Shown: positions 32,975 to 42,331 of the stretch, piece after piece
Layout of the letters: the number at the start of each line of letters is the position of its first letter
How positions within the stretch are numbered: position 1 is the stretch's first letter
From: Spirochaetia bacterium
Lineage (GTDB): Bacteria; Spirochaetota; Leptospiria; Turneriellales; JAOUOS01
Assembly (NCBI GenBank): GCA_029880285.1
Contig: JAOUOS010000011.1
Coordinates: forward strand, 17,718-81,717
DNA length: 64,000 nt
Reading direction: 5' to 3'
The notes under the pieces: model-generated
Seen by the model: only the letters and a program-made list of their open reading frames with translations
Database searches by the model: none
What the model was told of the DNA's origin: nothing
Translations under genes and position numbers: made by a program

Positions 32975-35677
32975 ATGAAAATTAATAAATTATTGCTTGT
33001 TATTTTAATTGCTGTTTTAATAGCAATGTTATCGTTTTTTCTCTATAAAAATATTTTAAACAGGCAAGAAGAGGTTAAAAAAAGTGAACCAATAGGAATT
33101 ATTGTTTTTAAGTTAAATAATGTTTTAAAAAAATATTCGGACAATTTCGCATGGGAAAAAACTCATTCAAATATGAATGTTTTTTTAAATGACTCTATTC
33201 TCACAGAAGAAAATTCAAGCGCGGTTATTAAACTAGATAATACGCTTAACTTAGAATTGGGCAGTAATACACAAATTCATACCGATTTCATAAAAAATTC
33301 ATGGGGTATCAATTTTGAAAGAGGAACCCTGACTGCTGAAACACAAAAAGGAAATGCTGCTTATATTCAAATTGCTCCAGAAGAGTATATTAAAATAGAC
33401 GGGGCTAAAGTTACATTATACAAAATAGGTGATCAGATAAAATTATCAACAGTAAAAGGCAGTGTGGGCTATTTAAGAAAAGACAATGAAAATATAGTTT
33501 CAGAGAATTCTGAAACTATATTAGATGAAAACTCGCAGATGAACTCTAAGATTTTTGAAATATATATTATAGAACCTAAAGATGGTTCTTACTTTTTTAC
33601 TGATAAAGATGAAGAGACAATTAATTTTTCTTGGCGCTCTGATAAAAATATTAGTAATTACCAGCTTGTTCTTTCGGCCGCTGTTGATTTTAAAAATGAA
33701 ATAAAAATAAGCGTAGCAGATCAAAAAGAGTATGCGTTAAATTTAAAACAAGGAAACTGGTATTTTAAAATAATTGATTCTGATAATTCAGAAAAAATAT
33801 TTTCAGCGGTTACAAGTTTTTACATTCAAAAAGAAAATCCAATAAAAGCTTATTATCCACCAGATAAAAAAGTTTTTAAAACTGATGAAAAAGATATAAA
33901 ATTCAAGTGGCAGAAGAAAGAAGAAAAAGAACCTGTTGAACTTACTATCGCGAAAGACCCCGCGTTTTACGATGTAATTTCAAAAAAAGAAACAACAGCT
34001 GAATCTCATACCGAAAGTGAAATGAAACCGGGTGATTATTACTGGCGGGTGATAAAAAAAACATTAAAAGAAAAAACCGCGAAAGAACCGCCAGCCGATA
34101 CGAATTATTTTTTTCTTTCAGAAAAAGAAAGTGAAGATGTATCAGAAGAAAAAAAAGAATATGAAGAAAACCTAATAGTTCCTATTGAAAAAGAATTAAA
34201 AGAGGCGGCTCCTCAGATAGAAGTTCATAAAAAGAAAGAGATTACAGAACCTAAGGTAAAAAAAGAAAAACAAAAAATTTATAGAAAACAGAATTCTTCG
34301 AAAACAATAAAACAAATACCGGTAATGACTAAAAAAATAACAGATGAAAAACCAAAAGTACCGAATAATAAGAACGGCGATATTCAAAAAGATGAGATCA
34401 AAGATAAAGATGATGAAGAATTAAAAATTGAAGAAGGCATAGAAGATGAAGTTTTAAAAGTGGAACAAGTTCCTGAAAAAGAGAAAGTGTACGAAGAATT
34501 ACCAAAAGAAACTACAAAAGAAAAAAAATCAGAAAAAGAAAAAACAAGCGAGATAATAAAACCAGATAAAGAACAAGAAAATCAAGAAAATAAGATAAAA
34601 GATGAAACGAAAGAAGAGATAGTTTTTAAAAATGATTCCATTGAACCTGTAAAAGATGATAAAGTTAAGAGAAAAGAAATAATAAGTGAACGGCTGCCCG
34701 TAAAAAAAGAAAATACTCAAAGTAATGAGATAAAATATAAAAGACCAGCTTCATCTGAAGATGTTGGTAAAAATATTGTAGAAAGTAAAAATCAAAAAGA
34801 AACTATTGAAAAAAAAGAAGCTGAAAAAGCGACTAAAGAAAAAATAGAAAAAGAGCCAGAATTAATAAAAACTGATGAAACCACATTAGTTTTAAAAACT
34901 AATGATAAACCTTCCTCTTCTGCATTAAAAGAAGAAAAAGAAAAATCAGCAATCCTGCCTAAAAATTTAGAAAGCCCGAAGCGTAAAAGAGAAATAGAAG
35001 AAAAACCTGAAATTTATGAAAAAGAAATTGAAGATAATATAGAAAACAAAATAGATGCGCGTGAAGTAAGCTTAGAGAAAAAACCGGACCAAGAAGTAAA
35101 AAATGAAACTGTCACACCCCAAAAAACAGATTCTAAAACATCTCAGGCAGTTGAGAGTAAAGAAGAAAAGGTTAAAATAAAACAAAAAAATGTAAAGAAA
35201 AGATTAGAAAAAAAAGAACCTGAGATAAAAAAAACAGTAGAAGAAAAAGATATTGAAAAAAAAGAGGATAGAAGCGAGGCTGATGACTCAAAAGAAAAAA
35301 CAGCTTTTTTAAGTCTTCCTTCGGCTGATAATCTTATGCCCGCGGACGGTAAAATTGAACTTATTGGAAAAGATAAAAAAATTATTTTAAGCTGGCAGCA
35401 TGTAAAAGAAGCAAATAGTTACAAGGTGCGCGTTTTTCAAAAAATAAAAAATCAAACAATTAAACTTAAAGAAGAAATAACAAAGGATACTAAAATTGAA
35501 ATAACAAACATGCAAACGGCAAAAGATTCTAAAATTATATGGGAAGTTCTTTCTATTCTTATATCAGAAAATGGCTCAATTATAAGAAGAGGTCTGCCAA
35601 AAGAAGCCAGATTTACATTAACTTACAGGCCTATGTTAAATCCGCCTAAGGTTAAAGATGTTTCTGTTTATGAGTAA
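32975..35677 (+). CDS. FecR-domain protein with long Lys/Glu-rich linker
   Basis: This is a 900-residue protein. An N-terminal signal anchor is followed by a FecR-like beta domain (about 40-170, with LNDSILTEENSSAVIKLDN and LELGSNTQIHT), then two Ig/FnIII-like segments (about 190-385, with FSWRSDKNISNYQLVLS and FKWQKKEEKEPVELTIA). Residues about 385-770 are low-complexity, dominated by K, E, D and I, probably an extended or coiled periplasmic spacer. The C-terminus (about 790-890) is again FnIII-like (ILSWQHVKEANSYKVRVFQ). It is co-transcribed with the cyclase-like gene. It may sense or span the envelope; function is inferred from context. Confidence 0.8.
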   Translation: MKINKLLLVILIAVLIAMLSFFLYKNILNRQEEVKKSEPIGIIVFKLNNVLKKYSDNFAWEKTHSNMNVFLNDSILTEENSSAVIKLDNTLNLELGSNTQIHTDFIKNSWGINFERGTLTAETQKGNAAYIQIAPEEYIKIDGAKVTLYKIGDQIKLSTVKGSVGYLRKDNENIVSENSETILDENSQMNSKIFEIYIIEPKDGSYFFTDKDEETINFSWRSDKNISNYQLVLSAAVDFKNEIKISVADQKEYALNLKQGNWYFKIIDSDNSEKIFSAVTSFYIQKENPIKAYYPPDKKVFKTDEKDIKFKWQKKEEKEPVELTIAKDPAFYDVISKKETTAESHTESEMKPGDYYWRVIKKTLKEKTAKEPPADTNYFFLSEKESEDVSEEKKEYEENLIVPIEKELKEAAPQIEVHKKKEITEPKVKKEKQKIYRKQNSSKTIKQIPVMTKKITDEKPKVPNNKNGDIQKDEIKDKDDEELKIEEGIEDEVLKVEQVPEKEKVYEELPKETTKEKKSEKEKTSEIIKPDKEQENQENKIKDETKEEIVFKNDSIEPVKDDKVKRKEIISERLPVKKENTQSNEIKYKRPASSEDVGKNIVESKNQKETIEKKEAEKATKEKIEKEPELIKTDETTLVLKTNDKPSSSALKEEKEKSAILPKNLESPKRKREIEEKPEIYEKEIEDNIENKIDAREVSLEKKPDQEVKNETVTPQKTDSKTSQAVESKEEKVKIKQKNVKKRLEKKEPEIKKTVEEKDIEKKEDRSEADDSKEKTAFLSLPSADNLMPADGKIELIGKDKKIILSWQHVKEANSYKVRVFQKIKNQTIKLKEEITKDTKIEITNMQTAKDSKIIWEVLSILISENGSIIRRGLPKEARFTLTYRPMLNPPKVKDVSVYE

Positions 35678-35681
35678 ATTG

Positions 35682-36896
35682 TTATGGTATTCTTTCAAAG
35701 AACAGATTTTTATTGCCCGTTTGATCGATAAGTTCAATTTTAATATCGCCTTTTAAGGGTATATCTATTGTTTTTTTCATGATGGTTGATTCAAAAATAT
35801 AATTTTTATAGTAAAGTTTATTTTCATAAAATATTTTACAAAAGACAGGCATATTTGAATCTTTAATTTTTAGTAATATTGTATCTTCAGAAGCCGGGAA
35901 GAAACTAAGAAGTCTAGGCGGTTTTATGTCTATAAAAAAATATGCAATGCCTATATCTTCTTTATTGTTCATAAAGTCAATGGAGTAATACTCAAGAATA
36001 AAGTCAGTTTCAATTTCTTCGGTTGTATTTCGTATTACAATTTTTTCTCTTGCTTCTTCGAAAGAGGGCGGATGAGAGCCTACAGGATATATTCTATAAA
36101 AAATATTTTGAATTCCCGAATAAGGATCAGCTGCCTTTAATTCAATGTATGATTTTTTCCCCAGATACAGTATATTGTTTGCCGAGTAAAAAGGCGGATA
36201 TATTCCTAAAAAAGTCTGCGGTGGTTTCTTATCAATCCAAAATTCAAAACTTGAAATCAAGTTCTTATTTAGATCATAGATATCTAATTTGTATCTTCCT
36301 GATGATTGAAGATTTAAGGGTTTTTCATAGCGAGAAAGGCTCGATTTGTTTAATGAAAAATAAAATTCTTTTAGTTTAGTAATTTTTTCTAATGGTAGAG
36401 TATCTGTTTTAAGAAACATTTTTTTTTGACCTCGAACATTTAGAACTTGAAAGAAGTCTGCTGTTTCAGAGGAAAACTGAGAAGAATCTTTTGGTGTTTT
36501 ACTTAGTGCCTCTTCTTTTAAGATAGATAAATTTATACTGTAAGTTTTGCTCCATGCTCCATATATATCGCTGGAATATACGGAACGTATTTTAAAATAT
36601 TTTATGTTTTCATCAATTACTGCGATGAAAGGAGAATGGCGGATTGTTTCAATATAACTTTTCGCTGGTATTTTTTCATAATTATTTATATCAATGTCTT
36701 TGGTCAACCAGAGTATTTCATAATATTTTGCTTCGTCATTTAACTCAAAATTAATTTTTACTTTGTATGCTTTATTTTTATTTTCTTGAGCGTAAATGTT
36801 TGTTTTACATAAAAAAATAAAAAATATAGCAGTAAAAAAAAATATTATAAAAAATAAATTTTTTAAATAAGTTTTTTGATGCGAGAATATTCGCAT
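35682..36896 (-). CDS. Exported protein with OmpL47/Ig-like segment
   Basis: This is a 404-residue protein with an N-terminal hydrophobic signal sequence (to about residue 36). Residues about 40-130 look like an FnIII-type fold, and about 225-320 resemble an OmpL47-type Ig-like repeat (SYIELKAADPYSGIQNIFYRI), a class common in Leptospira surface proteins. The C-terminus is another short beta domain. It starts 10 nt after the htpG stop and is probably read through from it. It ends 4 nt from the FecR-like gene, which converges on it. No enzymatic motif is seen. Confidence 0.65.
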   Translation of the reverse strand: MRIFSHQKTYLKNLFFIIFFFTAIFFIFLCKTNIYAQENKNKAYKVKINFELNDEAKYYEILWLTKDIDINNYEKIPAKSYIETIRHSPFIAVIDENIKYFKIRSVYSSDIYGAWSKTYSINLSILKEEALSKTPKDSSQFSSETADFFQVLNVRGQKKMFLKTDTLPLEKITKLKEFYFSLNKSSLSRYEKPLNLQSSGRYKLDIYDLNKNLISSFEFWIDKKPPQTFLGIYPPFYSANNILYLGKKSYIELKAADPYSGIQNIFYRIYPVGSHPPSFEEAREKIVIRNTTEEIETDFILEYYSIDFMNNKEDIGIAYFFIDIKPPRLLSFFPASEDTILLKIKDSNMPVFCKIFYENKLYYKNYIFESTIMKKTIDIPLKGDIKIELIDQTGNKNLFFERIP

Positions 36897-36906
36897 TACT
36901 TTTTAG

Positions 36907-38850
36907 TTAAAACGCTCTCTCCATTAATTTAGTAAGTAATGCTGTGAATTTAACCGGATTGGTAACGGGAGCTCCTTCGGCTAAAAGACTATAGTTGTAT
37001 AATAATTCAGCGCTTTCTAAAACGAGAGGATCGTTTTTATCTTTAGTATAGCGATCATGTATATTTTGAAAAATTTTATGATCAGAATTTATTTCTAGTA
37101 TTTTTTTTGTTTTTGGCAGTTTGTCGCCATGTTGTTTTAAAATTTTTTCAAGATGCGGGCTAAAACCGTGTTCATCGGCTACAAGGCACGCGGGGGCGCT
37201 TACTAATCTTGAGCTAAGTTTTACTTCTTTGACATCATCTGAAAGTTTTTCCTGAAAAAATTTTAATAGGTCATCATATTTTTTGCCTTCTTCTTTTAGT
37301 TTTTTTTCAGCTTTTTCTTTTTCTTCTTTTGTGCTTATATCAGCCCCTTTGCCGGCATTTTTAATTTTTTTCTTATCAAATTCGCCTAATGATTCAAGAA
37401 CGAATTCGTCAACGGGATCAAGTAGATAAAGTACTTCATAACCTTTATTTTTAAATGACTCTAAGTGAGGGGAGTTTTCAATTATATCTCTGTTCTCGCC
37501 GGTAATAAAAAAAATATCTGTTTGATCACTTTTCATGCGGCTAACATAATCTTTCAAAGTTGTAAGCTTATCAGAATTTGAAGAATAAAAAAGAAGAAGT
37601 GAAGCAATTTTTTCACGATTTTCAAAATCAGCATTAATGCCTTCTTTTAAAGCAGGAGAAAATTCTGCCCAGAATTTTTCATAGTTATCTCTTTCTTTAG
37701 TAAGCATTTCATTTAAACTATCTAGTATTTTTTTCGTAAGCCCTTTTTGTATCTGCATTACAACAGCGTTTTTTTGAAGATTTTCTCGTGAGATATTTAA
37801 GGGTAAATCGGTAGATTCAACTACTCCTTTAATAAAACGCAAATAACGGGGAATAAGTTCTTCTAAATTTTCAAGAATCATTACTTTCTTAACATAAAGT
37901 CTTAAACCGCCTTTTGTATTTTGAAAAAACATATCAAAAGCCGATTTCGCGGGAATGTATAATAAGGCTTTATATTCTATGCGTCCTTCTGCGCTGAATG
38001 TTATAGTTTTTAAAGGTTCGTTCCAGTCATGGGAAATATGTTTGTAGAATTCAGCATAATCCTTTTCTGTTACATCTGATTTTGAACGTGTCCATATGGG
38101 TTTCATTGAGTTAATGGTAACATCTTCTATTACTTTTCTCTTTTTACCGTCTTTTTTGGGTTCACCTTTTTCATCTTTTTCTTCTTCTTCACGTTCTTCT
38201 TTAATTAATATGGGATAGCTTATAAAATCTGAATATTGTTTAACAATTCTTTTAAGAATATATTCATCCGTATAGTCTTCAAGGGATTCATCTTCTTTAT
38301 CCGTTTTTAAATGCAGTGTAATAGAAGTTCCATGTAATTCTTTTTCAGATTCAGAAATTTCATAGGAACCTTCACCTGAAGATAACCATAGAACGGCTTT
38401 ATCTTCACCCGCTCTTTTTGTTAAAATAGATACTTTATCGGCGGCCATAAAGCTTGAATAAAAACCAACTCCAAATTGACCTATTAATCCTTCCAATTCT
38501 CCTTTTTGCTTCGAACTTTTCATTTTTTCAAGAAGTTCTCTGGTTCCCGATTTTGCTATTGTTCCAATATTTTCTATAACTTCATTGCGGTTCATTCCTA
38601 TACCGTTGTCATGAATCGTTAATAATTTATTTTTTTTATCAACTTCAAGTCTTATGTGAAGTTCTTCGCCTTCTTTAAGTAAATCTTTTTTAGTGACAGC
38701 TTCAAATCTGAGTTTGTCAAGAGCGTCAGAAGCGTTTGAGATAAGTTCTCTTAAGAATATATCTTTGCTCGAATAAATAGAGTGGATCATTAAATCAAGC
38801 AATTGTTTGGTTTCTGCCTGAAAATTTAAGGTTTCGGATTTCGCGTTCAT
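36907..38850 (-). CDS. htpG: Chaperone HtpG (Hsp90)
   Basis: This is a 647-residue Hsp90 homologue. The N-terminal ATPase shows LRELISNASDALDKLRF, IHDNGIGMN, GTIAKSGT and IGQFGVGFYSSFMAADKV, the GHKL-type nucleotide site. A charged insertion, EEREEEEKDEKGEPKKDGKK, follows at about 220. The middle domain (TDLPLNISRENLQ) and C-terminal dimerisation domain are complete. ATG is preceded by GGAG. A plausible -10 TATAAT lies about 50 nt upstream. No CIRCE was seen here, unlike groESL. Confidence 0.97.
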   Translation of the reverse strand: MNAKSETLNFQAETKQLLDLMIHSIYSSKDIFLRELISNASDALDKLRFEAVTKKDLLKEGEELHIRLEVDKKNKLLTIHDNGIGMNRNEVIENIGTIAKSGTRELLEKMKSSKQKGELEGLIGQFGVGFYSSFMAADKVSILTKRAGEDKAVLWLSSGEGSYEISESEKELHGTSITLHLKTDKEDESLEDYTDEYILKRIVKQYSDFISYPILIKEEREEEEKDEKGEPKKDGKKRKVIEDVTINSMKPIWTRSKSDVTEKDYAEFYKHISHDWNEPLKTITFSAEGRIEYKALLYIPAKSAFDMFFQNTKGGLRLYVKKVMILENLEELIPRYLRFIKGVVESTDLPLNISRENLQKNAVVMQIQKGLTKKILDSLNEMLTKERDNYEKFWAEFSPALKEGINADFENREKIASLLLFYSSNSDKLTTLKDYVSRMKSDQTDIFFITGENRDIIENSPHLESFKNKGYEVLYLLDPVDEFVLESLGEFDKKKIKNAGKGADISTKEEKEKAEKKLKEEGKKYDDLLKFFQEKLSDDVKEVKLSSRLVSAPACLVADEHGFSPHLEKILKQHGDKLPKTKKILEINSDHKIFQNIHDRYTKDKNDPLVLESAELLYNYSLLAEGAPVTNPVKFTALLTKLMERAF

Positions 38851-38953
38851 TTTTTCTCCATATTTGATTTTTTTAATTAAAATATATACTTACATTATAG
38901 TAAATATAATGAATTGTTAATTCAATTCGAAAAAATAAATCAGAGTGTCAAGA

Positions 38954-39847
38954 TCAAATGAAAAAATTAAAGCCTTCTTTTACAGCTAGAGTATTTTTGA
39001 AACGCTGTTGGGCTCTTTTTTCAAGTTTCTTAATGAATTGGTCATCATGCATGGGATCGTGATGAATCATATGCAAGTTTTCAATTCCGCCTTTTTCACA
39101 TATTTCTGCGGCAGCCTCAAATGTTGAATGTCCCCATCCTATTTTACCGTCAACATATTCTTCAGGTGTATATTGACAGTCATAAGCTAATACTTTACAT
39201 CCTTTTGCGAATTTAGAAAGCTCAGTTATCATTTCGTCGTTATGTTCAACGTCTGTGCAAAAACAGAATTTTTCTCCTGCGAAGTTAAAAAGAAAACCCA
39301 TGCTGTTATTCGGATGGCGCAGACGTATCGTTTTTACGGAAAAATTGTTTATTTTTTTTTCGCTGTTAAAATTTAATTCATTAAATATAAGTTTAGAACC
39401 CATATTTTGAGTTGAAGCGGGAAAAAACATAAATGTTTGTTGTGTTCTTATTGTTCTTTCAATTGTCCAAGTTTCAAGAACTTCTTTGTCTTTCGCATCC
39501 AGACCTTTTATTTCTTTAGTTTCACCATAAACATGAAAAGTGTTTTGTGGTAAATAAGCCGGTATAAAAAAAGGAAAACCCTGAATATGATCCCAGTGAG
39601 TATGAGAAAAAAAGATATGAGCTGTACCGCCTTCTTTTGTACCAAATTCTCTCTTTAACAAGTCAAGCCCCAGAACACGAATGCCCGTACCTGCATCTAT
39701 TATAATTATATCGTCTTCAAGTTCAATAAAAAGACAGGTCGTGTTACCGCCATACTCTTTAAATTTCTCTCCTGGGGTGGGTATTGAACCTCTTACTCCG
39801 TAGTATTTTATTTCAGCGTTTTTAATTTTACTCATCGAATTTCCCAT
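38954..39847 (-). CDS. Metallo-beta-lactamase-fold phosphodiesterase-like hydrolase
   Basis: This is a 297-residue enzyme. It opens with KYYGVRGSIPTPGEKFKEYGGNTTC, typical of a bacterial MBL subgroup annotated as cyclic-phosphodiesterase or RNase-Z-like hydrolases. The metal motif is FFSHTHWDHIQG; further ligands lie in CTDVEH, AYDCQY and HSTFEAA. The substrate is not known. The start may be the ATG at 39847 or the internal ATG at 39835 (MSKIKNAE). It stands upstream of htpG with a 103-bp gap and is divergent from the ArsC-like gene. Confidence 0.87.
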   Translation of the reverse strand: MGNSMSKIKNAEIKYYGVRGSIPTPGEKFKEYGGNTTCLFIELEDDIIIIDAGTGIRVLGLDLLKREFGTKEGGTAHIFFSHTHWDHIQGFPFFIPAYLPQNTFHVYGETKEIKGLDAKDKEVLETWTIERTIRTQQTFMFFPASTQNMGSKLIFNELNFNSEKKINNFSVKTIRLRHPNNSMGFLFNFAGEKFCFCTDVEHNDEMITELSKFAKGCKVLAYDCQYTPEEYVDGKIGWGHSTFEAAAEICEKGGIENLHMIHHDPMHDDQFIKKLEKRAQQRFKNTLAVKEGFNFFI

Positions 39848-39951
39848 TAATTGATTTCAATTGATACATTTGATATATTATCGGCTTTTAATACGCGGGT
39901 TATAAAGCATAAATTCTGCTTGACAAGTTGTCTAAAATTGATACTTAGGAT

Positions 39952-40347
39952 ATGTCATTTTTAATGACAGATGGTAATATCGGCGGGTTAAAAGTGATTT
40001 CGAAAGTTACAATATATTATAATCCAAAATGCAGAAAAAGCCGAGAGGCTCTTCAAATAATCCGTGAAAAAGGTATAGAACCTGAAATAAATTATTATTT
40101 AGATAACCCGCCGTCAACTGCTGAACTAGCAGAAATATTGAGAAAAATGGGTAAAAGGCCCAGAGATATTTTTAGAAAATCAGAACCATTGTATAAAAAT
40201 CTGGGTTTGAAAAATAAAGATTTAAGTGATGATATTTTACTGGAATATTTAAATAAAAATCCTATTTTAATTGAAAGGCCCATTGTTATAAAAGGCCAGC
40301 GGGCAGTTTTAGGCAGACCGCCTGAAGATGTTAGAAAAATAATATAA
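39952..40347 (+). CDS. arsC: ArsC-family (arsenate reductase/Spx-like) protein
   Basis: This is a glutaredoxin-like ArsC protein. The N-terminal catalytic cysteine is in YYNPKCRKSREAL, and the C-terminal arginines are in LIERPIVI and RAVLGRPPE, so a glutathione- or glutaredoxin-dependent arsenate-reductase chemistry is possible. Many such chromosomal genes have no role in arsenic resistance, and no arsenite pump or arsR is nearby. The listed ATG at 39952 gives an extra 14 residues; the GTG at 39994 (ISKVTIYYNPKC) fits the family N-terminus better and has GGCGGG upstream. Start uncertain. Confidence 0.82.
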   Translation: MSFLMTDGNIGGLKVISKVTIYYNPKCRKSREALQIIREKGIEPEINYYLDNPPSTAELAEILRKMGKRPRDIFRKSEPLYKNLGLKNKDLSDDILLEYLNKNPILIERPIVIKGQRAVLGRPPEDVRKII

Positions 40348-40456
40348 CTATAACGGATAAATGGTTTGTTATTTTACGGGTTGTCTGCGCGTTTAATAAT
40401 AAATCATTTTTTAATATGTTACACAAAATTTCCTCTATAATTTAGAATAGTTGAAT

Positions 40457-42310
40457 ATGAAAATTAATTATCTAAAAATAGATTTTAAAAAATTGGCCCA
40501 GGCGCGTTCGCCAAAAAAAATCTATTTTTATTCTATTATAGTAGGTGTTGTAAGCGGTCTTTCGGCTCTGGGATTCTCTTATTTATTATCAATTGCAGAA
40601 GATTTTACATTTATTCAATTAGCAGGAATTGACTTAGGTACAGCTGGCGGTGAGTTAAATTCGCATACATCAAAAACAGCTTTAGTATTTAAACCGGTTA
40701 TTTTCTTTTTGCTGCCTGTTGTGGGCGCACTTATATCAGGTTTGTTAGTTCAGTATTTCGCGCCCGAAGCCAGTGGAGCGGGAACTGATGCCATGATAAA
40801 AAATTTTCATGAAAAAGAAGGAAAAGTTAGAGGGCGAACTCCAATTATCAAAACTTTGGCTACAATTTCTATTTTAGCAGGCGGCGGTAGCGCTGGTAAA
40901 GAAGGCCCTATCTCTCAAGTAGGTTCTGCTATTGGTTCGCTTATTAGTCAATTTTTGGGTTTAGGGCCAAGGGCAAGAAGAACGCTTTTTCTTGCGGGAA
41001 TGGCCGGCGCGCTGGGGGCAATTTTTAGAGCGCCGCTTGGTGCAGCTTTAACTTCTGTTGAAGTGTTGTATAAAGAAGATTTCGAATCAGACAGCCTTAT
41101 ACCGTGTATTTTATCTTCGATAACAGGATATTTTATATTTACTTCATTTAGGGGAATGGATCACATATTTCATTTGCCAGCATATTCATTTTTGAATTGG
41201 TATTCACTTGTTTTTTATGGTATTTTGGGTTTTTGCTGTATGATATTTGGGGCTTTTTTTGTTAAATTCTATCGCTTTGTAAATAATGTAACTTCTAAAA
41301 TAAATCTTCCTATATTTCTAAAAGTAACTATTGGTGGAGTTCTAGTCGGATGTATCGGTTTAGTTTCTTCTGATAGCATAGGCAGCGGGTTTGGATTTTT
41401 ACAAAAACTAATGGAAGGAAATAATTCTTTAGCGGCAAAAAGTATAATAGGGAATTTATTTTTTACCGATGGTTTTGAAAATTCTTTTATATTTTTAGTT
41501 TTATTTTTATTAATAGTTATGCTACTAAAAATTCTGGCCACTTCATTTACAATTGGTACAGGAGGATCCGGTGGAGTTTTTGGCCCTTCATTAGTTATAG
41601 GCGGCACACTGGGCGCAATTGTAGGCATATTAGGAAATCATTATTTTCCTAATATTGTGCCTTCATATGTTCCGTTTGTTATAGTGGGTATGGGAGGGTT
41701 TTTTGCAGGGGTTGCGAATGCGCCTATTGCGGCTATGATTATGGTTTCTGAACTTACGGGAAGTTATGAATTGTTAGCTCCCCTTGCCGTTGTTTCAATA
41801 ATTGCTATTATCTTTTCTCATAAGTTTAATATATATCAGGGGCAAAAAATTAATAAATTTGAATCGCCTGCTCATCACTGGGATATGACTAAAGATTTAT
41901 TAATTCATATGAATGTAAAGGAATCTTTTGACAAAAATAGAAATTTAGCCATTATTACCGAAGATACAAAAGTAAAAAATATATTTAAAATTGCCAATAA
42001 AACGCATCAAACAGATTTTATTGTTAATGATCAAAATAATAAATATAAGGGTATTTTTTCTATACGTCTTTTAACTTCAAAGCAAAAGCAAGAGTTTTCT
42101 AAAAGCAATCTTTTTATTACAGATTATATGAATACCTTGGTACCACCGCTAAAATTGAATAATAACCTGTCAGAGGCTTTAGAGTCATTGCTTGAACATG
42201 ATACCGATAAAGTAGCAGTGATAGATGATAAAGAAAATATGGCAGGTTATTTAACTTTTAAAGATATATTAAGAGCATATCATAAGAAAGTTAATAAAAT
42301 TAATGTTTAA
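40457..42310 (+). CDS. clcA: CLC chloride channel/transporter with CBS pair
   Basis: This is a protein of about 617 residues. Ten or more membrane helices carry CLC signatures: GAGTDAMI in place of GSGIP, GSAGKEGPISQVGSAIG with the gating glutamate, and GTGGSGGVFGPSLVIGG. The altered first motif is typical of a recognised prokaryotic subgroup. The cytosolic C-terminus (about 480-617) holds two CBS domains, which may bind adenine nucleotides. Either the ATG at 40457 or the TTG at 40451 could start it. A TATAAT at 40436-40441 puts the transcript start only about 3-9 nt before these codons. It may move chloride, or chloride in exchange for protons. Confidence 0.92.
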   Translation: MKINYLKIDFKKLAQARSPKKIYFYSIIVGVVSGLSALGFSYLLSIAEDFTFIQLAGIDLGTAGGELNSHTSKTALVFKPVIFFLLPVVGALISGLLVQYFAPEASGAGTDAMIKNFHEKEGKVRGRTPIIKTLATISILAGGGSAGKEGPISQVGSAIGSLISQFLGLGPRARRTLFLAGMAGALGAIFRAPLGAALTSVEVLYKEDFESDSLIPCILSSITGYFIFTSFRGMDHIFHLPAYSFLNWYSLVFYGILGFCCMIFGAFFVKFYRFVNNVTSKINLPIFLKVTIGGVLVGCIGLVSSDSIGSGFGFLQKLMEGNNSLAAKSIIGNLFFTDGFENSFIFLVLFLLIVMLLKILATSFTIGTGGSGGVFGPSLVIGGTLGAIVGILGNHYFPNIVPSYVPFVIVGMGGFFAGVANAPIAAMIMVSELTGSYELLAPLAVVSIIAIIFSHKFNIYQGQKINKFESPAHHWDMTKDLLIHMNVKESFDKNRNLAIITEDTKVKNIFKIANKTHQTDFIVNDQNNKYKGIFSIRLLTSKQKQEFSKSNLFITDYMNTLVPPLKLNNNLSEALESLLEHDTDKVAVIDDKENMAGYLTFKDILRAYHKKVNKINV

Positions 42311-42331
42311 CAATGGTTTAAGCATAGTAAG

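Noticed and set aside
34140..35300. Frameshift or sequencing artefact in the Lys/Glu-rich linker
   Set aside because: The frame stays open, and recognisable domains lie on both sides in the same frame.
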